Origin: Nymphaea colorata
Lineage: Eukaryota > Streptophyta > Magnoliopsida > Nymphaeales > Nymphaeaceae
DNA: 64,000 nt
NCBI RefSeq assembly: GCF_008831285.2
Contig: NC_045138.2
Coordinates: 33,908,769-33,972,768 of the forward strand
Direction of reading: 5' to 3'
The notes below the pieces were generated by a model, which worked only from the letters and a program-made list of their open reading frames with translations, was not told where the DNA came from and did no database searches. A program made the position numbers and the translations under genes. Shown piece after piece: positions 26,905 to 39,641 of the stretch. The first letter of the stretch is position 1; each line of letters starts with the position of its first letter.

Positions 26905-29900
26905 TTTTTCCTGCAATTATTACTATCCGAATACTTTCCAGATTACATGCTTTTCATGGAAATCCACGAGACTTCCCAACCCAGTAGAGATCTTCTTTCA
27001 ACCCCAAAAAGCTACTTTTACTCAGAAACACTGCTTTCCTTTAATTTTCTGAAAAAACCTCCTCGTCACTTGAGACACGATAACCTCAAGACTGACGCTA
27101 TTACTTGGACGGGGCATAACTCAAGAGTCGCAGGAAGCATAGACGTACCTGTTCATGTACACCTCTTGTCTACCTTCTGAAGTCAATCCACCATGAAGAC
27201 CAGAGTAATATGACCATTGTTAAGGACGTCCAAGTGACAAGTTTTTTTATGGGAAGACTTGTTCAGCATTGGGAGCTCAATCCACTGCTATCGCTGCAAC
27301 ACTACCAACTCGAGGACTTGAAGGAAATTCAGAGAACCCTTTACAGAATATGAATGCTTAACCCCATAAAGCCAATCGACAATCTCATGGCTAAACGAAG
27401 AAAGAAAGGGGGGAGTTTCCGGAAAGAAACAGATCAGAAACTGACCGGCGGGTAGACAAGAAAGAGGGCAATGAATTTAACACTGGAATGCCAGAATCTT
27501 ACATGCTAGAATGGCGCCAAAGCACCATTTCTCTCTTCAACCGCTCTTCTCCTTATGGAAAAGCGATCGTCCACCATTAAAAACTGGCCAGCCAGCCATC
27601 TAGCATGATGTTTCAGGACATTAAATGGCTCATTTATCTCCAAGAACAAAAGGAAACAACAGAAAAAAGAAGGAAGAAAAAGTTTCCATCTAGAGGCCCA
27701 CGTTTTGCCTGATATGTCGGAAAATGTCCCATGTTTTTAGAAAACGACTCAGCACTGGCATCGGCGGTGTGAATATCAAAATAAAGTGTCCTTAGTTCTA
27801 TCCTGACATCCCTCATTGTAAATGCTTGTGTAATGGGCATCTCAGTATCAGACCAAGCATACCTCAGTTCAAATTTGGTACTTATGCCCATATCCAGTCA
27901 TTGATTTTGTGCAAATTTCTACTTGTCGGAGACCAAATCGAAATCTAATTTCTATTAAAGCACACCATACTCGTCTTAGTAAGTATACATATAAATCAAC
28001 GTGCCTAATCAAGTGCAATGAAACGCAAAAAGAGTAGCTTACTGTTTTATTTTTACATATTACTAGCAGTAAAAATTAGTCCAACCAGATACTCAACCAA
28101 CTGTTTATTTGGAATCAAGAAAGAGAAAAGAAGTCGTTCTGAAAACCTGAGCTACCTTTTAAAGAACATAACACCAGGCACTTTCAGAAACAATTAAAAG
28201 TGGAACTGTAAAGAAAATTTCTCGAAAAGAAAGTAAAAAAAGCAAAAGGAAGCAAACAACTAAACGAGGTAAGGCTTGACCCTCTGGATCCTGCTATCAT
28301 GAAATCCAAGATTTGAAACATTCATTACCCAGACTGACAAAAAGCTGTTCCACAGGAAGGCTGATAAAACTTTGGGATTTTGAAAGTTTGAGGCTGACAT
28401 TAATTAAAATGATCGATCAGACTGCAAGTGCCAGTTTTTCTTTTTGTTTATTTGAATTGAAGAGAGAAGAAGGTGAAGGGACAGTCGATGAAAGATACAA
28501 ATGGCGAGGAAAGGACAGGACATCATGCGTGAAGGTTTAGGCATAAATCACAAGTCAGCCTGCCGGTAATCTAGTCAACCATTTGTCACCGCCGGTTAGA
28601 AAAGCCTACTAATCAGAAGGCTGCCCTTAAATGAAGGTACTCGATTGCCCTACCAGTTTCTTAATGAGCCACGTGATCTTCTAACAGACAGTGGCCGGAA
28701 AGAAGAAAGATTTCTGTCCTACCGGCCTGCCAGATATAAGTTATAGTCGCATAATATCGGCGTTCTTGTCTCAAAAGTTTCCATATCTTATCCCGAATCC
28801 GGTAGCCACACGATATTTTCGAAAACCAAACACTTACGACAATATTGTGTACTTGCTTTTATGTGATTAGCCTCTTCATGTATTTTTATGTGCGTCGATA
28901 TCTTCTCCCTCAGGGAATTAAATTTTCCTTATTTGGTTGGCTTTGGGAGATGCCTGTAATTTGCAGGTCCGATTGGGATCGATGTGCACGGCTTGGATTG
29001 GATAAGGTTCAACTTCCGTCAAATTTGACGGCTGGGATTCTAACTAGCCGAATTCAGATCCATCTAGAAGAAGATCTGACATTTACATGTATTTAGATTG
29101 GATCTTTATTGAGCCTCGGTCGATATTAAACTGATTTGAATTTAATTACAATAGGATCCAAATTTGAGTCTGATAAATCTTGTGTATCCATTTTTTATCA
29201 TTTGGATCCGTTTTCGTTTTGATATTAATGCAGTCGGCACGTGTAGGCAGCTGCCCATACAGACTCCCTAATTTTCAAAAGTTGGCGGTTAACTGACTTC
29301 CAATATATATAAATGTACAGCCGTCCAATAAAAATATCATTCAACTATATCTAAATTGGTACATGCAGCTCACGATATTATTATATTATATATGATAAAC
29401 AAGTAAGAAACGAATCGCAACCCCATATGGTGCGCGTGATGCGTGGTTCAAAAAATGTGGCACTTTTTTTTTCTTAGTGAATTGTAAAAAATGCGCCAAT
29501 ATAGTTTAGCGTACCTCAATTTTCAATAATTTATTACTCCCCTTTGAACGTTTAATTTAGTGTTTAAAAAAATAATTATGGGGATCAAGTCTCCACACCT
29601 TAGACGTTACGGAGAAATAAGAAATCTTTTTTCGTTGGGAACAATTGAAGTTTTAATCATTTTTAACTATTCCGTGCTCATTAATTTTTTTAAATAAATT
29701 GGGGTTGATCTTTAAATGGCCATCATTTCCTGCCAACCTGGTGTGAAATAGCAGAAACGCGACATGTCAGAGTTGTCTGTGAATAAATAATTCAATTTAA
29801 AAAAAAAAAGGTACAAACACATTCACGTATGGTGGTTCTGTCTGCTAGTGGTTTTAGAAATTTAAAATTCCGACCGGCGACAAAAATACTCCGTCCGGTT

Positions 29901-31131
29901 CACGGTCATGGCATTATTTGTAAAATAACATTTTCGGTTAGTGGAGGAAATCGGATCAAGCAACTCTCTATCAGCACTTGGAGGAAGTTTGAGCTGCACA
30001 CCAATTAGGCGATTATACCATTCGGATTGGGGACAAGGCTACTTTTAAGACTTTAAGTTAGGGATGTCAATGGATTGAATTTTAATAGGACATATACCTT
30101 GTCTTATCAGTTTTGTTGAATATCTACATATTCAAATTCATATTTGAATTTGAATGAAGAAAAATCTATACCATATCTGAATTCATAATGTGAATCCAAT
30201 TTTTACATTAACATATGAATCCCAATCCAAATTTTAAATTGAATCCAACACTATGGACATTAAATATATGTTATTTATTTAAATAGCTACTTTTCACTTA
30301 ATTGTCATGGTCTGTCCACTGTGTTTAGCAGTTGGGCGACAGACTTGACCTTTTCTTCCCTTAACTTTCGGGAAAGTAAACAAGATACTTCGAAAGCTGG
30401 CGCCATAAAGTAAACTGTAATTTACATCATGTTTTGCAAAATCAGGTTATATGTAAGTCTGTGACTGATACTTAGCTATTAAGAAACTGCAATTTGCATC
30501 CACTTTTGCTTCATCCAGCATTGTTGCTCATCTGAACAGGAAGAGTTTCACTAATTCTTGAAAGAGATGGTGTTTGGTGGGAAGAGTTTTGAGTTACCTA
30601 GCAGCATGTAGAAGCGTGTAATTTCAGTCACGCTTTGCTTGTGGATGTGGACAAATTATAATCAATTTTGCTGGCGTATGAGCTGGTTAGGCAGTGGTTG
30701 AGCCTTATAAAAGCATATAAGTAATGAATCGACTGTTCTATTTGAAAAATACTCCAGCTATTTAAATACATTCGTGAGACGTCATACGCAACTCGAGTTT
30801 GGTACCGACTTGTCTCTCTCCCTCATAAAAAGACAAATATTGGTGTGGTTCCTGCATTGGCAATGTAGGAAGAAATATAACTTGGGTACCGGACCGGACT
30901 GTTGGACCTTGTCTTCCAACATTATAATGAGACTTTCCACACCACAGACATGATTGTATATGCGTTATTCAACCATGTGCATGCCTTGATATCTTAGTTG
31001 CAGGTTAAGGTGTGAAATAGTGCCAGCACAGGTGCCGCATTTTTTCAAAGGATTCATATCAGTAAAGCTGCAGTTAGGATTTGCATCTGCACATAAACTT
31101 GAGTGGCGTCAACTCGGATGCAGCGAATGTT

Positions 31132-31148
31132 CTGATGAGTCCGTGAGA
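31132..31148 (+). other. Partial hammerhead-ribozyme-like core
   Basis: The 17 bases CTGATGAGTCCGTGAGA equal the common hammerhead core CUGAUGA plus a 3-bp stem II (GTC/GAC) with a CGTGA loop. Upstream, GTC followed by AAC...GTT could give a cleavage site and a short stem I. The required GAAA after stem II is absent (TTGG instead), so it should not be active. It may be a retrozyme relic or chance. Confidence 0.25.
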
Positions 31149-31705
31149 CTTGGGTCAATATCAAATGAAGTGAGATAAGTTGATCCAGCAAACTGAAAGG
31201 CAATGCCTTCTGGATTCACAATCGTGTATGTTTATAGGGTGACGATCAATAAGCATGGTAAAAAAACCCAGCTAATTGATCACTCGAGAATCGCTCAAGT
31301 TGACCAAAATCGCCAAAAGAGTGGGTCACAAGTCCAATAGTACCGACCCAAATGGTTCTGTATCAGATAAATCGAGCCAGATCACCCGATCTTGGTTCTA
31401 AATATTACCCAATGTCACTACGAAATATTTATGACAAGTAATTAACCTAAGCATGACATTTCTTAGTTTATAGTTGCGGTTCATAAGTTATAGTTGTCTG
31501 ATTTTTTTTTTTGGTTTGTTTGGAGTTAGTAGCTGATTTTATAGATACGTTCAATTTTTTCAGTGGAAATATCCTACAAACATTTTTGACCTGATCCAGA
31601 CAAGTCATGGGATCAACTGACTGGGTTTGAACCAATGGTCAGCCATTAATCGAAGTCACATGAGCTCGCCGATATGCCCATCAACGTAAAGTTGGCATTG
31701 AAGGT

Positions 31706-31834
31706 GGCGTTTGCCAAAAGAGACATTGTGTTAGTGTTTTATGAATCTAGGTAATTGTAAGATTGAGATAGATTCATAAAAACATTAGAAGCAAACGTTA
31801 CATGAAACACTAACGGCTTTTGTTGCCAAACGCC
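31706..31834. mobile_element. MITE-like palindromic element (about 130 bp)
   Basis: The ends are inverted: GGCGTTTGCC at the left and, on the other strand, GGCGTTTGGC at the right. Inner arms TATGAATCTA and TAGATTCATA also pair. Small size, inverted termini and no coding suggest a non-autonomous DNA transposon, perhaps hAT-like. I do not see a clear target duplication. Confidence 0.5.
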
Positions 31835-32802
31835 CTTAAAATATAAATATATGAGTGTATATCTCTTCGTCCTGCTATCCAATCCAAGCTTCAGTCTGTT
31901 GAGTCATGTCTAAAACCCGAAGCCTACTTCATTTGTCTCCCAACATCTTCAAGTTTGCAACAATTTCGAAGGCCATATATCGCTTGGTGTTGATGCAGTT
32001 GAACTAAATCTATCTACACAATTGGAATTTCTGACGGTCAATCTAATTAGTTTGGTCCGTCTTCGACTTTTTCAGAATCAGACTTAGATGTAAATACTGC
32101 TTGCAAGAATAAAAACCAACGGCGGTTCATGTTTTTTTGAAGACTAAAATGAAATTGTAGTTTTGATGACTCAAGGTCTTATTTTTAATAAAGGTAATGG
32201 ATCTCTCCATGCTTACGAGATTTGCTTGAAAGGGACGCACGGGAAGACGCGCGCATGCAGGCGCCGGTGCAGCCCTCTCCCCGTCGGCTCCCCTCTCCAC
32301 ATCAATGAAACAAACGCCTGTTCTGCTCGTGATCTGTCTGGACGCTGTGCTCTCGCTCTCGTTTGTCTGAATGCGCCAACCCTCATAAATGTAATAGGCA
32401 AATGGGAGGCACAGTTGACGCTGTGCTCTCGCTCTCGTTTCCCTCGTCCACACTCCTTTCCATTTTCACCCATTCTCTCTGACTCTCTGAATTGACCCTT
32501 CATTTTTGTTTATTCCTTTGAACATCGCAGTCTCTGTCTATTGTGTACAACAGAGAGAAGGACACACTACGCATACGTCCAGAACAAACGGGTGAGATTA
32601 GTCACTTTCCAGCCTTGATAATGTATCCACTTTGTTTAATGCTTCTACGCACTCATTTTTGCTATCCAGATCTCTAGGCCTCAAACGTCAAACCGTATTT
32701 CATGACTCATGTACTCTGCTTCTATTTGGGGAGAAAAAATGTGCCACCGAACTTGGTTTGGATTTGCATGAATCGACCCATTATGTGTCAGTATGTATCA
32801 GG

Positions 32803-33105
32803 TTAATTCAACTTTTTTTTTTCTTTAATGCCATGTGATTTTTGAAATTTCGAATTGCTGTAAAGTAACCTCTGTCTGTTTCTAAGTCCAGACAATCCAA
32901 ATAAATCGGCTGCCTCCAAGTTGAGATGGCCCATGAGGTCTGTTCCTTCACAAAACAATTCACACCATGCCTGCTCACCAACAGGATTTGTCGCCGCAGT
33001 ATCCTTTATCTCATACGTCCCTTCCAAAATCCAACCATGGTCAGCCTGGCTTCCCTTCAGAAGGAAGCGGAATAAACAAATAACTAAACATTTCTCCTGG
33101 GACAT
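32803..33105 (-). other. Unrecognised ORF downstream of TPS copy A
   Basis: A 100-codon frame beginning MSQEKCLVICLFRFLLKG and containing GTYEIKD and CELFCEGTDLMGHLNLEAAD. It lies 3' of the terpene synthase on the same strand and is open in both duplicate copies (see 55003-55311). The composition looks protein-like rather than random, but I do not recognise the family. It may be one exon or a fragment of another gene. The copies are so similar in DNA that shared openness alone does not prove selection. Confidence 0.35.
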
Positions 33106-33821
33106 GCATCTGTTCCTAGCATGAGAAAATGACTCCCGTACTTGTGAAATCTTTGTAATATAGGCCCATACTTAATTTTTTTTATTTTATCAAAACCGGC
33201 AGACCAAGAAGTACTATGCATGGCATTATGTATTAACCCAAGTTAAAAGATCGGCTAAATTAGAGGGGGCTGATAACAGCATCTTTTTTTTTTTCTTCTT
33301 CTTTATAAGGACAGGCAAGTTTTTGCAGTCTACCATACAAGGCACGGAATGGGCATCTTTCAGATTTTTATTCCTTTTATATTCTACAAATCAAGCTAGA
33401 GAACTCCTGAGCATTTTATGTTCTAATTGTAAGTCTGCCTACATTTTCAAAGAAATCCATCTTATATATCAAGCCTTTCATTTTAATTAATCTAATGACA
33501 AATACATCTTAACAATGCCGACAGCTTGAAGAAGAACACTAATTTTGCTAGCAATTGTATCACATTATGAAAACATGCACAGGACGGAAGCATGTGGTAC
33601 AGCTAGCACCATGATCAATAGAGAAGATTTAATTTTATTTTATTTTTAATTAAGATACATGGCCAAGCATCAGACAGATCAAAGACTTACTAGCCGGCCA
33701 ACAGATTTGAAAATCCCCGGGCACGAGATGAAAACGCAAGCAAGCAGATACTAGGACACAGCCTTGAAGAAGCCGGTAGTCCAGTTCAACAACATGTATA
33801 GATTACGAAGACGCGGGGTTT

Positions 33822-36800
33822 TCAAATAGGAATGGGGCTCACCAAGAGCGAGGTGATGTGCTCCTTGGTCTTCCCATCAGAAACCCCGAATCCATCTCCA
33901 TCCTTGTAGAAGAAGTATGTGACGCGAGCAAGATTCACAGAGGCATCTATCAAGGCTCTGGGCACGTCGCCTGCCGCAGCACAGTCCTTGTTCAGCATCT
34001 TCCACGCCTGGTTCTGCAAGCTGTTGATGTGTTCAAGGGCGGCCTCCTCCTCCACGCCCTTCTCGTTCATGTGGCAGTGCACCGCCGGTTGAACGTCCCC
34101 GCGTTCTAGCTCCGCCTTCATATATGGAGCAGCCACCATCATATAACATCATTGTATTAGCTGGACTTCCATAAAGGAGTACTAATGCATTAGATATTTG
34201 CCTACCTACATACATATCCAAACTAATCTGATCAGTGTGCATGTGTAAGCTACAAGGCGCGTATGTGTTGTGGGTGTGCGTGCGCGCATGCTTTACGATC
34301 GATCGGATAAGAGAAAGAAGGGTGCATACTGGTCCGGTTCCCACATCATTAATGAGCCTGTGAATGACTGATGCCCAGTAGATAATCCTACTCTTAACCC
34401 TCATGGTGTCGATTATTTCCTTCGTCAGTTGTATGTCCAGCGCCAAATATGTGATCAGCAAGCCGGGGACTAACCCAAGCGAAGCCCATGCATTGTTCAT
34501 GTGCTCTTCAAGCGTTGGCTTGTGTCCTTGGTGATACCACTTTGCTTCCACCAGTTTTGATTTGCACATCGCTATCCACTATAGAGCAAAAGATCACGAT
34601 CCAACCATGTGAGTAATTGATCGATCTGGATGAACCAACAGATTATAATCCGCTAAATAAGATCAGAAGAAGATTAAGATAATTGCTTCAAATTTTGATG
34701 TGGGTTAGTTCTGGAATAGTTGTTTCCTGGATACAAGCCTTGTCGTTTGGTAAACAAAAGAAGTTTACTGCTGCTCTGCAGAGGATTCGAGTACTTGCAA
34801 TCTCCTTTCAACAAGAAGTCCAAGCTAGGTTATTGAAACAAATTACAGAGCTATGTAAACATCAGAAAGTATATAATCAATTACCTCATCTTTCAAAATT
34901 TCAGTGGCATCGAACCCATGCTTCTTCAAAGCCAAGTAGGCAACTTCATTGATGAAATTGAAGACAGCTAAGTAGCATAGCTTCATGAAATGTGGGAGTT
35001 CCCCCAACACCTTTAAGTCCCACCTGAAATGGTGTCCCAAAATCTTAGTAGCTTTTCATTAGAATATGAAAGAACCAAACACTGAGAAAGCAGAGCAATT
35101 CCAAAGTGCTAAGTTTTCCATTCCACGGCTGATCACGGGTTAGAGAAAAGCTCTTAACTCATACACATGGATCCGGATTTAGATCCGAAAATAGTGACAG
35201 TATTAGGCCAAGAGCAGATTTGGGGTCCATGTAAACCCATTTAGGGCCCATTTGACAACAATAACTAGTTGTTACTGTTCCATAACTTACCCTAAAAATT
35301 AAGATAGATTTATGAAAGACCGCATGTTCTATTAATTTGCTTTAATTTTGAGGGCAAGCTTGTTGATGTTGCCAAAACGGACCTTTAGAAGCTGTTTGAC
35401 ACCAGTAAAAAATTATTACTGTCCCTTAAAACTGTCTAAAAAATTCGTATTCGGATGAAAAAAATCTACACCATATCCTAATTTGAAATCTGAATTCATA
35501 ATTTAAATCCAATCCCAATCCTAACAGTGAGTATATGGTGTTTATTTAAAAGCATATTCCATTCGACTCTAGTCAATATTTAATTAAATCCAAATATGAA
35601 TAGTAACTCAATTGAATGTCATTTCTTATATTTGAATCTGATCTGAATTCTTAATCATATGTTAAAATTTTTTCCTAAGTCCCAATTTTTCCTAACTCCT
35701 AAATCGTTTGGAATCAGACATAATCGAATTTATTAATGTCCTTAATAATGTCACTATCTTTCCCCAGTCACGAGATTTCCACTCCAAGAAGTACAACAAA
35801 GAGGTGTACATGTTGGTCGAGGCTTCTACGTGGTGCATAGATTTGTCCACGAAAAAATTGTTTACAAAGCTGTGCAATGACCAAAATATGTTTATTAAAA
35901 TAAAGAACTTTTAAGAGAGTAAAAAATGATTGTGAAAAAGTTAAAAAGTCTAAACTACCCATCATTTCATTAAAAAAAATCAAAAATACTATCCACCCTC
36001 TTTGGTGCATGCTTGTTGTGTGTCCGCCCTATCAAACTCCTTTGATCCGGTACTCATGCCCGTCACCGGCGGACCTAATATCAAAACCCTTACAGTTTCG
36101 AATGTGTACAAAAATATTTGTTCGTGTAGGTAAAATACAACCATTTAAAAGCTTTGTATCATACATAATCATCTCAATGTCAAGTGCGTATTAAAACCCA
36201 ATAATGTATGGAACTTTCCCCGTGAAGATCTCAATCATGTGTGCAATGATGTTTGCACTCTCATGAAACCTATTATAGCTCACTCTAGTAGAAAGTTGCA
36301 TTAGTAACAACATTGGGCGCCCCTGCTGGAAGGCAAATGATGTTGATTTTTGTTGTACATCTCTTCTCCCAGCAAGGAGTAAGAACATTGGCTAACATGT
36401 GCCCCGAGGCGAACATTTAACAAAGATGCAAATGAAGCCTCAGTCTTTTTTGGAGAACAATCGCGTTCCATGCAATTTACATATGCCAAGAAGTTTCTGC
36501 TTGTGTTGGCGAACGGAAAAAATTAAAAAGAAAAGCACGTACCGCTCAAATGCTTTTGTGAGGAGCTCGACTTCATCGATGGATGCATATAGATCATAGA
36601 TGTCATCAAGAACAGAGAGCAGAGCAACAGCCTTGCCCAGTTCTTTGCGGGAGTCCGAGTGCTGCGGCTGTGGGACATGTCGCCACTCCCCACAGGTAGC
36701 TCTCCGCTAACCTGTCCCTTGCAAAGCTCAGCTTCTCATCAAGCCCCAGTTCTCTCCACCACCTGAAACAGCAATTTATTAACTCGCCGTCGATCTCTTG

Positions 36801-38484
36801 CAAAATGAACTTGAAATAATTGCTATATGATCCGTTTCATAATGAATAAAAGAATCTGACCATCGAACCCGAAATCATAGCTAGGAGGAAAAAGGAAAAG
36901 AAAACGGAGTACCTTGCTAGCTCTTTGAGCTCTTTGTGGTAGATCGTCTGCAGAATGTTGAAATCGAGTTTTGCAAGCTCAAGCAGAGGTTGGTTCTTCT
37001 CTTCCTCCTTCTCATAGGCGTCTATGCTGTACCTGACCTCGAGTCTCTCTGGTCTCCAGTGCAAAGGAAGATCCAGGGCACGCTCCACTTCCCTTTTCAG
37101 CCCATCGTCGTTACCCATGTCCTTCCCGCCAGCAGCAGCCTTGAGATGCAGAGCTGAGAAGGACTTCGCCTCATCCAAGATATCCTCCCCATCAAAGCCC
37201 AGGTATGATGCTTCATACAGACTGAGTAACCCTTGTACATCCTCCGCTAAGCTCAACTTAAAATTGCCTTCCTTGTCTTTGAAGCTGCTAAATATATCTT
37301 TTTCCCAACAACCCGAAAAGGAAAAGCCATTAGATTAGATCACGGGTTGCTTATTTACTTCATTGTGGAGTCACCAATAATCTCATTTTCGTGGAATTAA
37401 AATATCAAATCTCACAACAGGAAAATTCTCATAATATATTTGAGTTCTTCAAAAAATAGCCAAGCATCCGGAAATATTTTTGACAAGATCATGCACCTGA
37501 TAAAGCATTGAATCCTGACCTCGTTCAACTTAAAAAAAAAAAAATGAAATGTCAAACCGCAGTTTGGCAAGGCGAGGAGGGATCCTACCCACAACCTTTT
37601 TTTCTTTTGCTCACGAGAAGCTTGTAAAAAAAAGAAAAAATTTTGAACATTAAGAAACTTTTTAACCTGTCTTTTGCGTACTCAGAAAAAAAAGTTTCAC
37701 TTTTTTCTTGTTAAGCACAGTCCAAAACCTATCAAATAAAGAACTTATTAATCGCCAAAAAAAAAAAAGCTGACGTTTTTCTTTTTAAGTTAACAAAACT
37801 GAAGTCATGCCCTGATTTGACGGTTTTCCTTCTTTTTTAGAATTATAAACAAATCAAAACAAACATATAACAACCGCCATCCTGAGGAAACATTGAAGCC
37901 ATACTGCCTCAGCAGTCGAAATCTCAGAGCAGTTTCGTGCAGATCTTTCTGCGTCTGATTGCCATGAACATCACACAGATGCTGCAGCGCTGCTTTGATT
38001 TCCTTCTCAAAGTGGTATCCAACACCAAGGCGTCGTATCGAGTCAATGTTCTTCAATAGTCCTGAGGGATCTTGGGTTTCCGTTGGTTCAAGCAACGACT
38101 TGACCTCACTCTTCAGTTGCTCTCTTCTATCTCCATGTTGCTTCTCCTGCATGCACAAAACAAACATCAGCTCTATTTATATTTCGTAAAATCGATCCTT
38201 TGATCTTGAACATTGAAAAGAACGCTGGAGAAATCATCGGCTCAAGTGGGCAGACGTGAATTCAATATCGTGTTGCAAAGTATGCTGACATCATGTTCAT
38301 ATGGCATCGATTGATCTCATCTGATCGCGTTTTATGGATCATGTATGCACATATAATCAAGCTTAAGAAACAGAACAGAACAGAAGCTCACTGAGAAGGC
38401 ACTGGAGATCGATTGGATGGAGGTGTGATCCCAAACGGTGGGGTGGTAGTTCGCGCTACGACGCGTCACCGCCTCAGAAGCCAT
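33822..38484 (-). pseudogene. Terpene synthase copy A (class I), probable pseudogene
   Basis: Seven exons on the minus strand: 38484-38392, 38146-37882, 37297-36913, 36762-36543, 35023-34885, 34578-34330 and 34115-33822. This is the standard angiosperm TPS layout. It has RRx8W (RRSANYHPTVW), RDR, DDIYD and NDVGTGPAE, and ends in SPIPI. Two lesions stand out against copy B. The intron 2 donor at 37881-37880 reads GA instead of GT. Exon 4 is one base longer (220 against 219), putting a frameshift near 36671-36675 just before the DDxxD motif. Intron 2 is also 584 bases against 216, with about 0.3 kb of extra sequence. The TATA box is altered. If the lesions are real the gene makes no full enzyme; a sequencing error could explain the frameshift, but not both. 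Confidence 0.85.
35244..35383. mobile_element. MITE-like element in TPS intron 4
   Basis: It begins GGGCCCATTTGACAACA and ends in sequence whose complement starts GGTCCGTTTTGGCAACA, an imperfect terminal inverted repeat. A diverged counterpart sits in the same intron of copy B (about 57517-57660), so it predates the duplication. Class uncertain, hAT-like at best. Confidence 0.35.
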
Positions 38485-38589
38485 TGATGAGTACTCTCAA
38501 GGGGAGAAGGTGAAATTGAGAAATCGACCTCAATGGAACGGCCAAATCTCGTCTATTGTTTGCAGTGGGTGATGATGGTGTAACGGCAC

Positions 38590-38597
38590 CTATATGT
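38590..38597 (-). promoter_or_regulatory. Altered TATA box of TPS copy A
   Basis: On the minus strand this reads TACATATA, where copy B has TATATATA at the equivalent place, about 100 bases upstream of the start codon. It is probably a weaker promoter. Confidence 0.45.
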
Positions 38598-39369
38598 AGT
38601 CATCTTCGTATTAACTGCAATGTGCAGAGGCGATTCTGACAGTACTCCATAATTTGGCAGACGAAAATGGTGGTTTGTTGGAGAGGCGCTAATTTTATAC
38701 ATTTAAGGACACCCGTAGATAGTATATATATATCAACCACCTAATTTATAAAATTATTAAAGCATAAGTACGGACCACAACCACCTGGCCACTGGTTCCG
38801 AGTTACGCTCTGCCATTCAGCACCATTTTGCCACCTTCAGGTCACAAAATGGGATCAATAATTGTGAACTTTGTAGAAGCAGAAAACAGAGCAAGCAAAT
38901 AGAGAAAAAACTACCTTCTCATTCTTGAGTTTCTGTTACATCTATGATTACAGGGAATTGTACACAATTATATAACAAACACGTGACTCCTTGACAAATT
39001 TTCTCTCGCACCACATAACAATCCAAATCGATATGGTTTGATGCATTAGTGAAATACTGGATAAGCCGCTATATGTACCGCGGCTTGGTTGTGGCATTAG
39101 AGGTTCCCTGCTTGAGTATGTTCCACGCCTAAATCTGATAAAGAGAAATTTAAGCCAAGTTGTCTCACACACGACATTAGCTACGGCTCAGCTCGATATT
39201 TTGCTTCAGGAAATGATAAAGATTGCTTCTTTATCGAAACCAAATCATGTCCACTTAACCTTTATGTTAATCAATAACTCGCTTGGTTGTATTATTTCCC
39301 ATGTTCCGTTGTCACTCGAGTTATGTTTTAAATAATTTATAGAAGTTTCTTCCAGCCTATGTCAATATC

Positions 39370-39641
39370 TGTTAAAAAACCATAAGAGGAACAAGGAGAA
39401 ACAGCAAGAATTTACGTGGTTCGGCACTGAGGCCTACGTCCACAGAGGAAGAAGAAGACTTTCTCTTTTTTTATTTCACTGCTCTGTTTACAATCAAAGA
39501 GAGAAGGGAGATTTATACACTTTGATTTTGGTGATAACCAAGAGAACGGTTATGCAAAGAATTAGGGAGGATTTCTTTCCCTTATCTGATCAATTGTAAC
39601 AGCAGGATACTATTGATATGCTTGCCAATCTTGATGTCAAT
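39370..39641 (-). repeat. Outer copia 3' LTR
   Basis: Matches 49879-50173 in direct orientation and starts TGTTAAAAAACC immediately after the ATATC target duplication. Confidence 0.85.

Larger units (their letters stand above)
26905..32718. other. Gene-poor region upstream of the zinc-finger gene
   Basis: The first kilobase or so must contain the leader and promoter of the minus-strand zinc-finger gene. The rest is AT-rich, with pieces of the AAATCC-rich repeat family (29030-29230, 30060-30260), a small palindromic element (31706-31834) and a hammerhead-like motif (31132-31148). A 24-base word is repeated at 32341-32364 and 32417-32440. No gene was recognised. Confidence 0.5.

Noticed and set aside
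32127-32503. Overlapping frames on both strands left of the duplication
   Set aside because: They are Arg/Ser-rich products of a CT-rich, partly repeated stretch (24-base word twice). No domain and no conserved counterpart in copy B.
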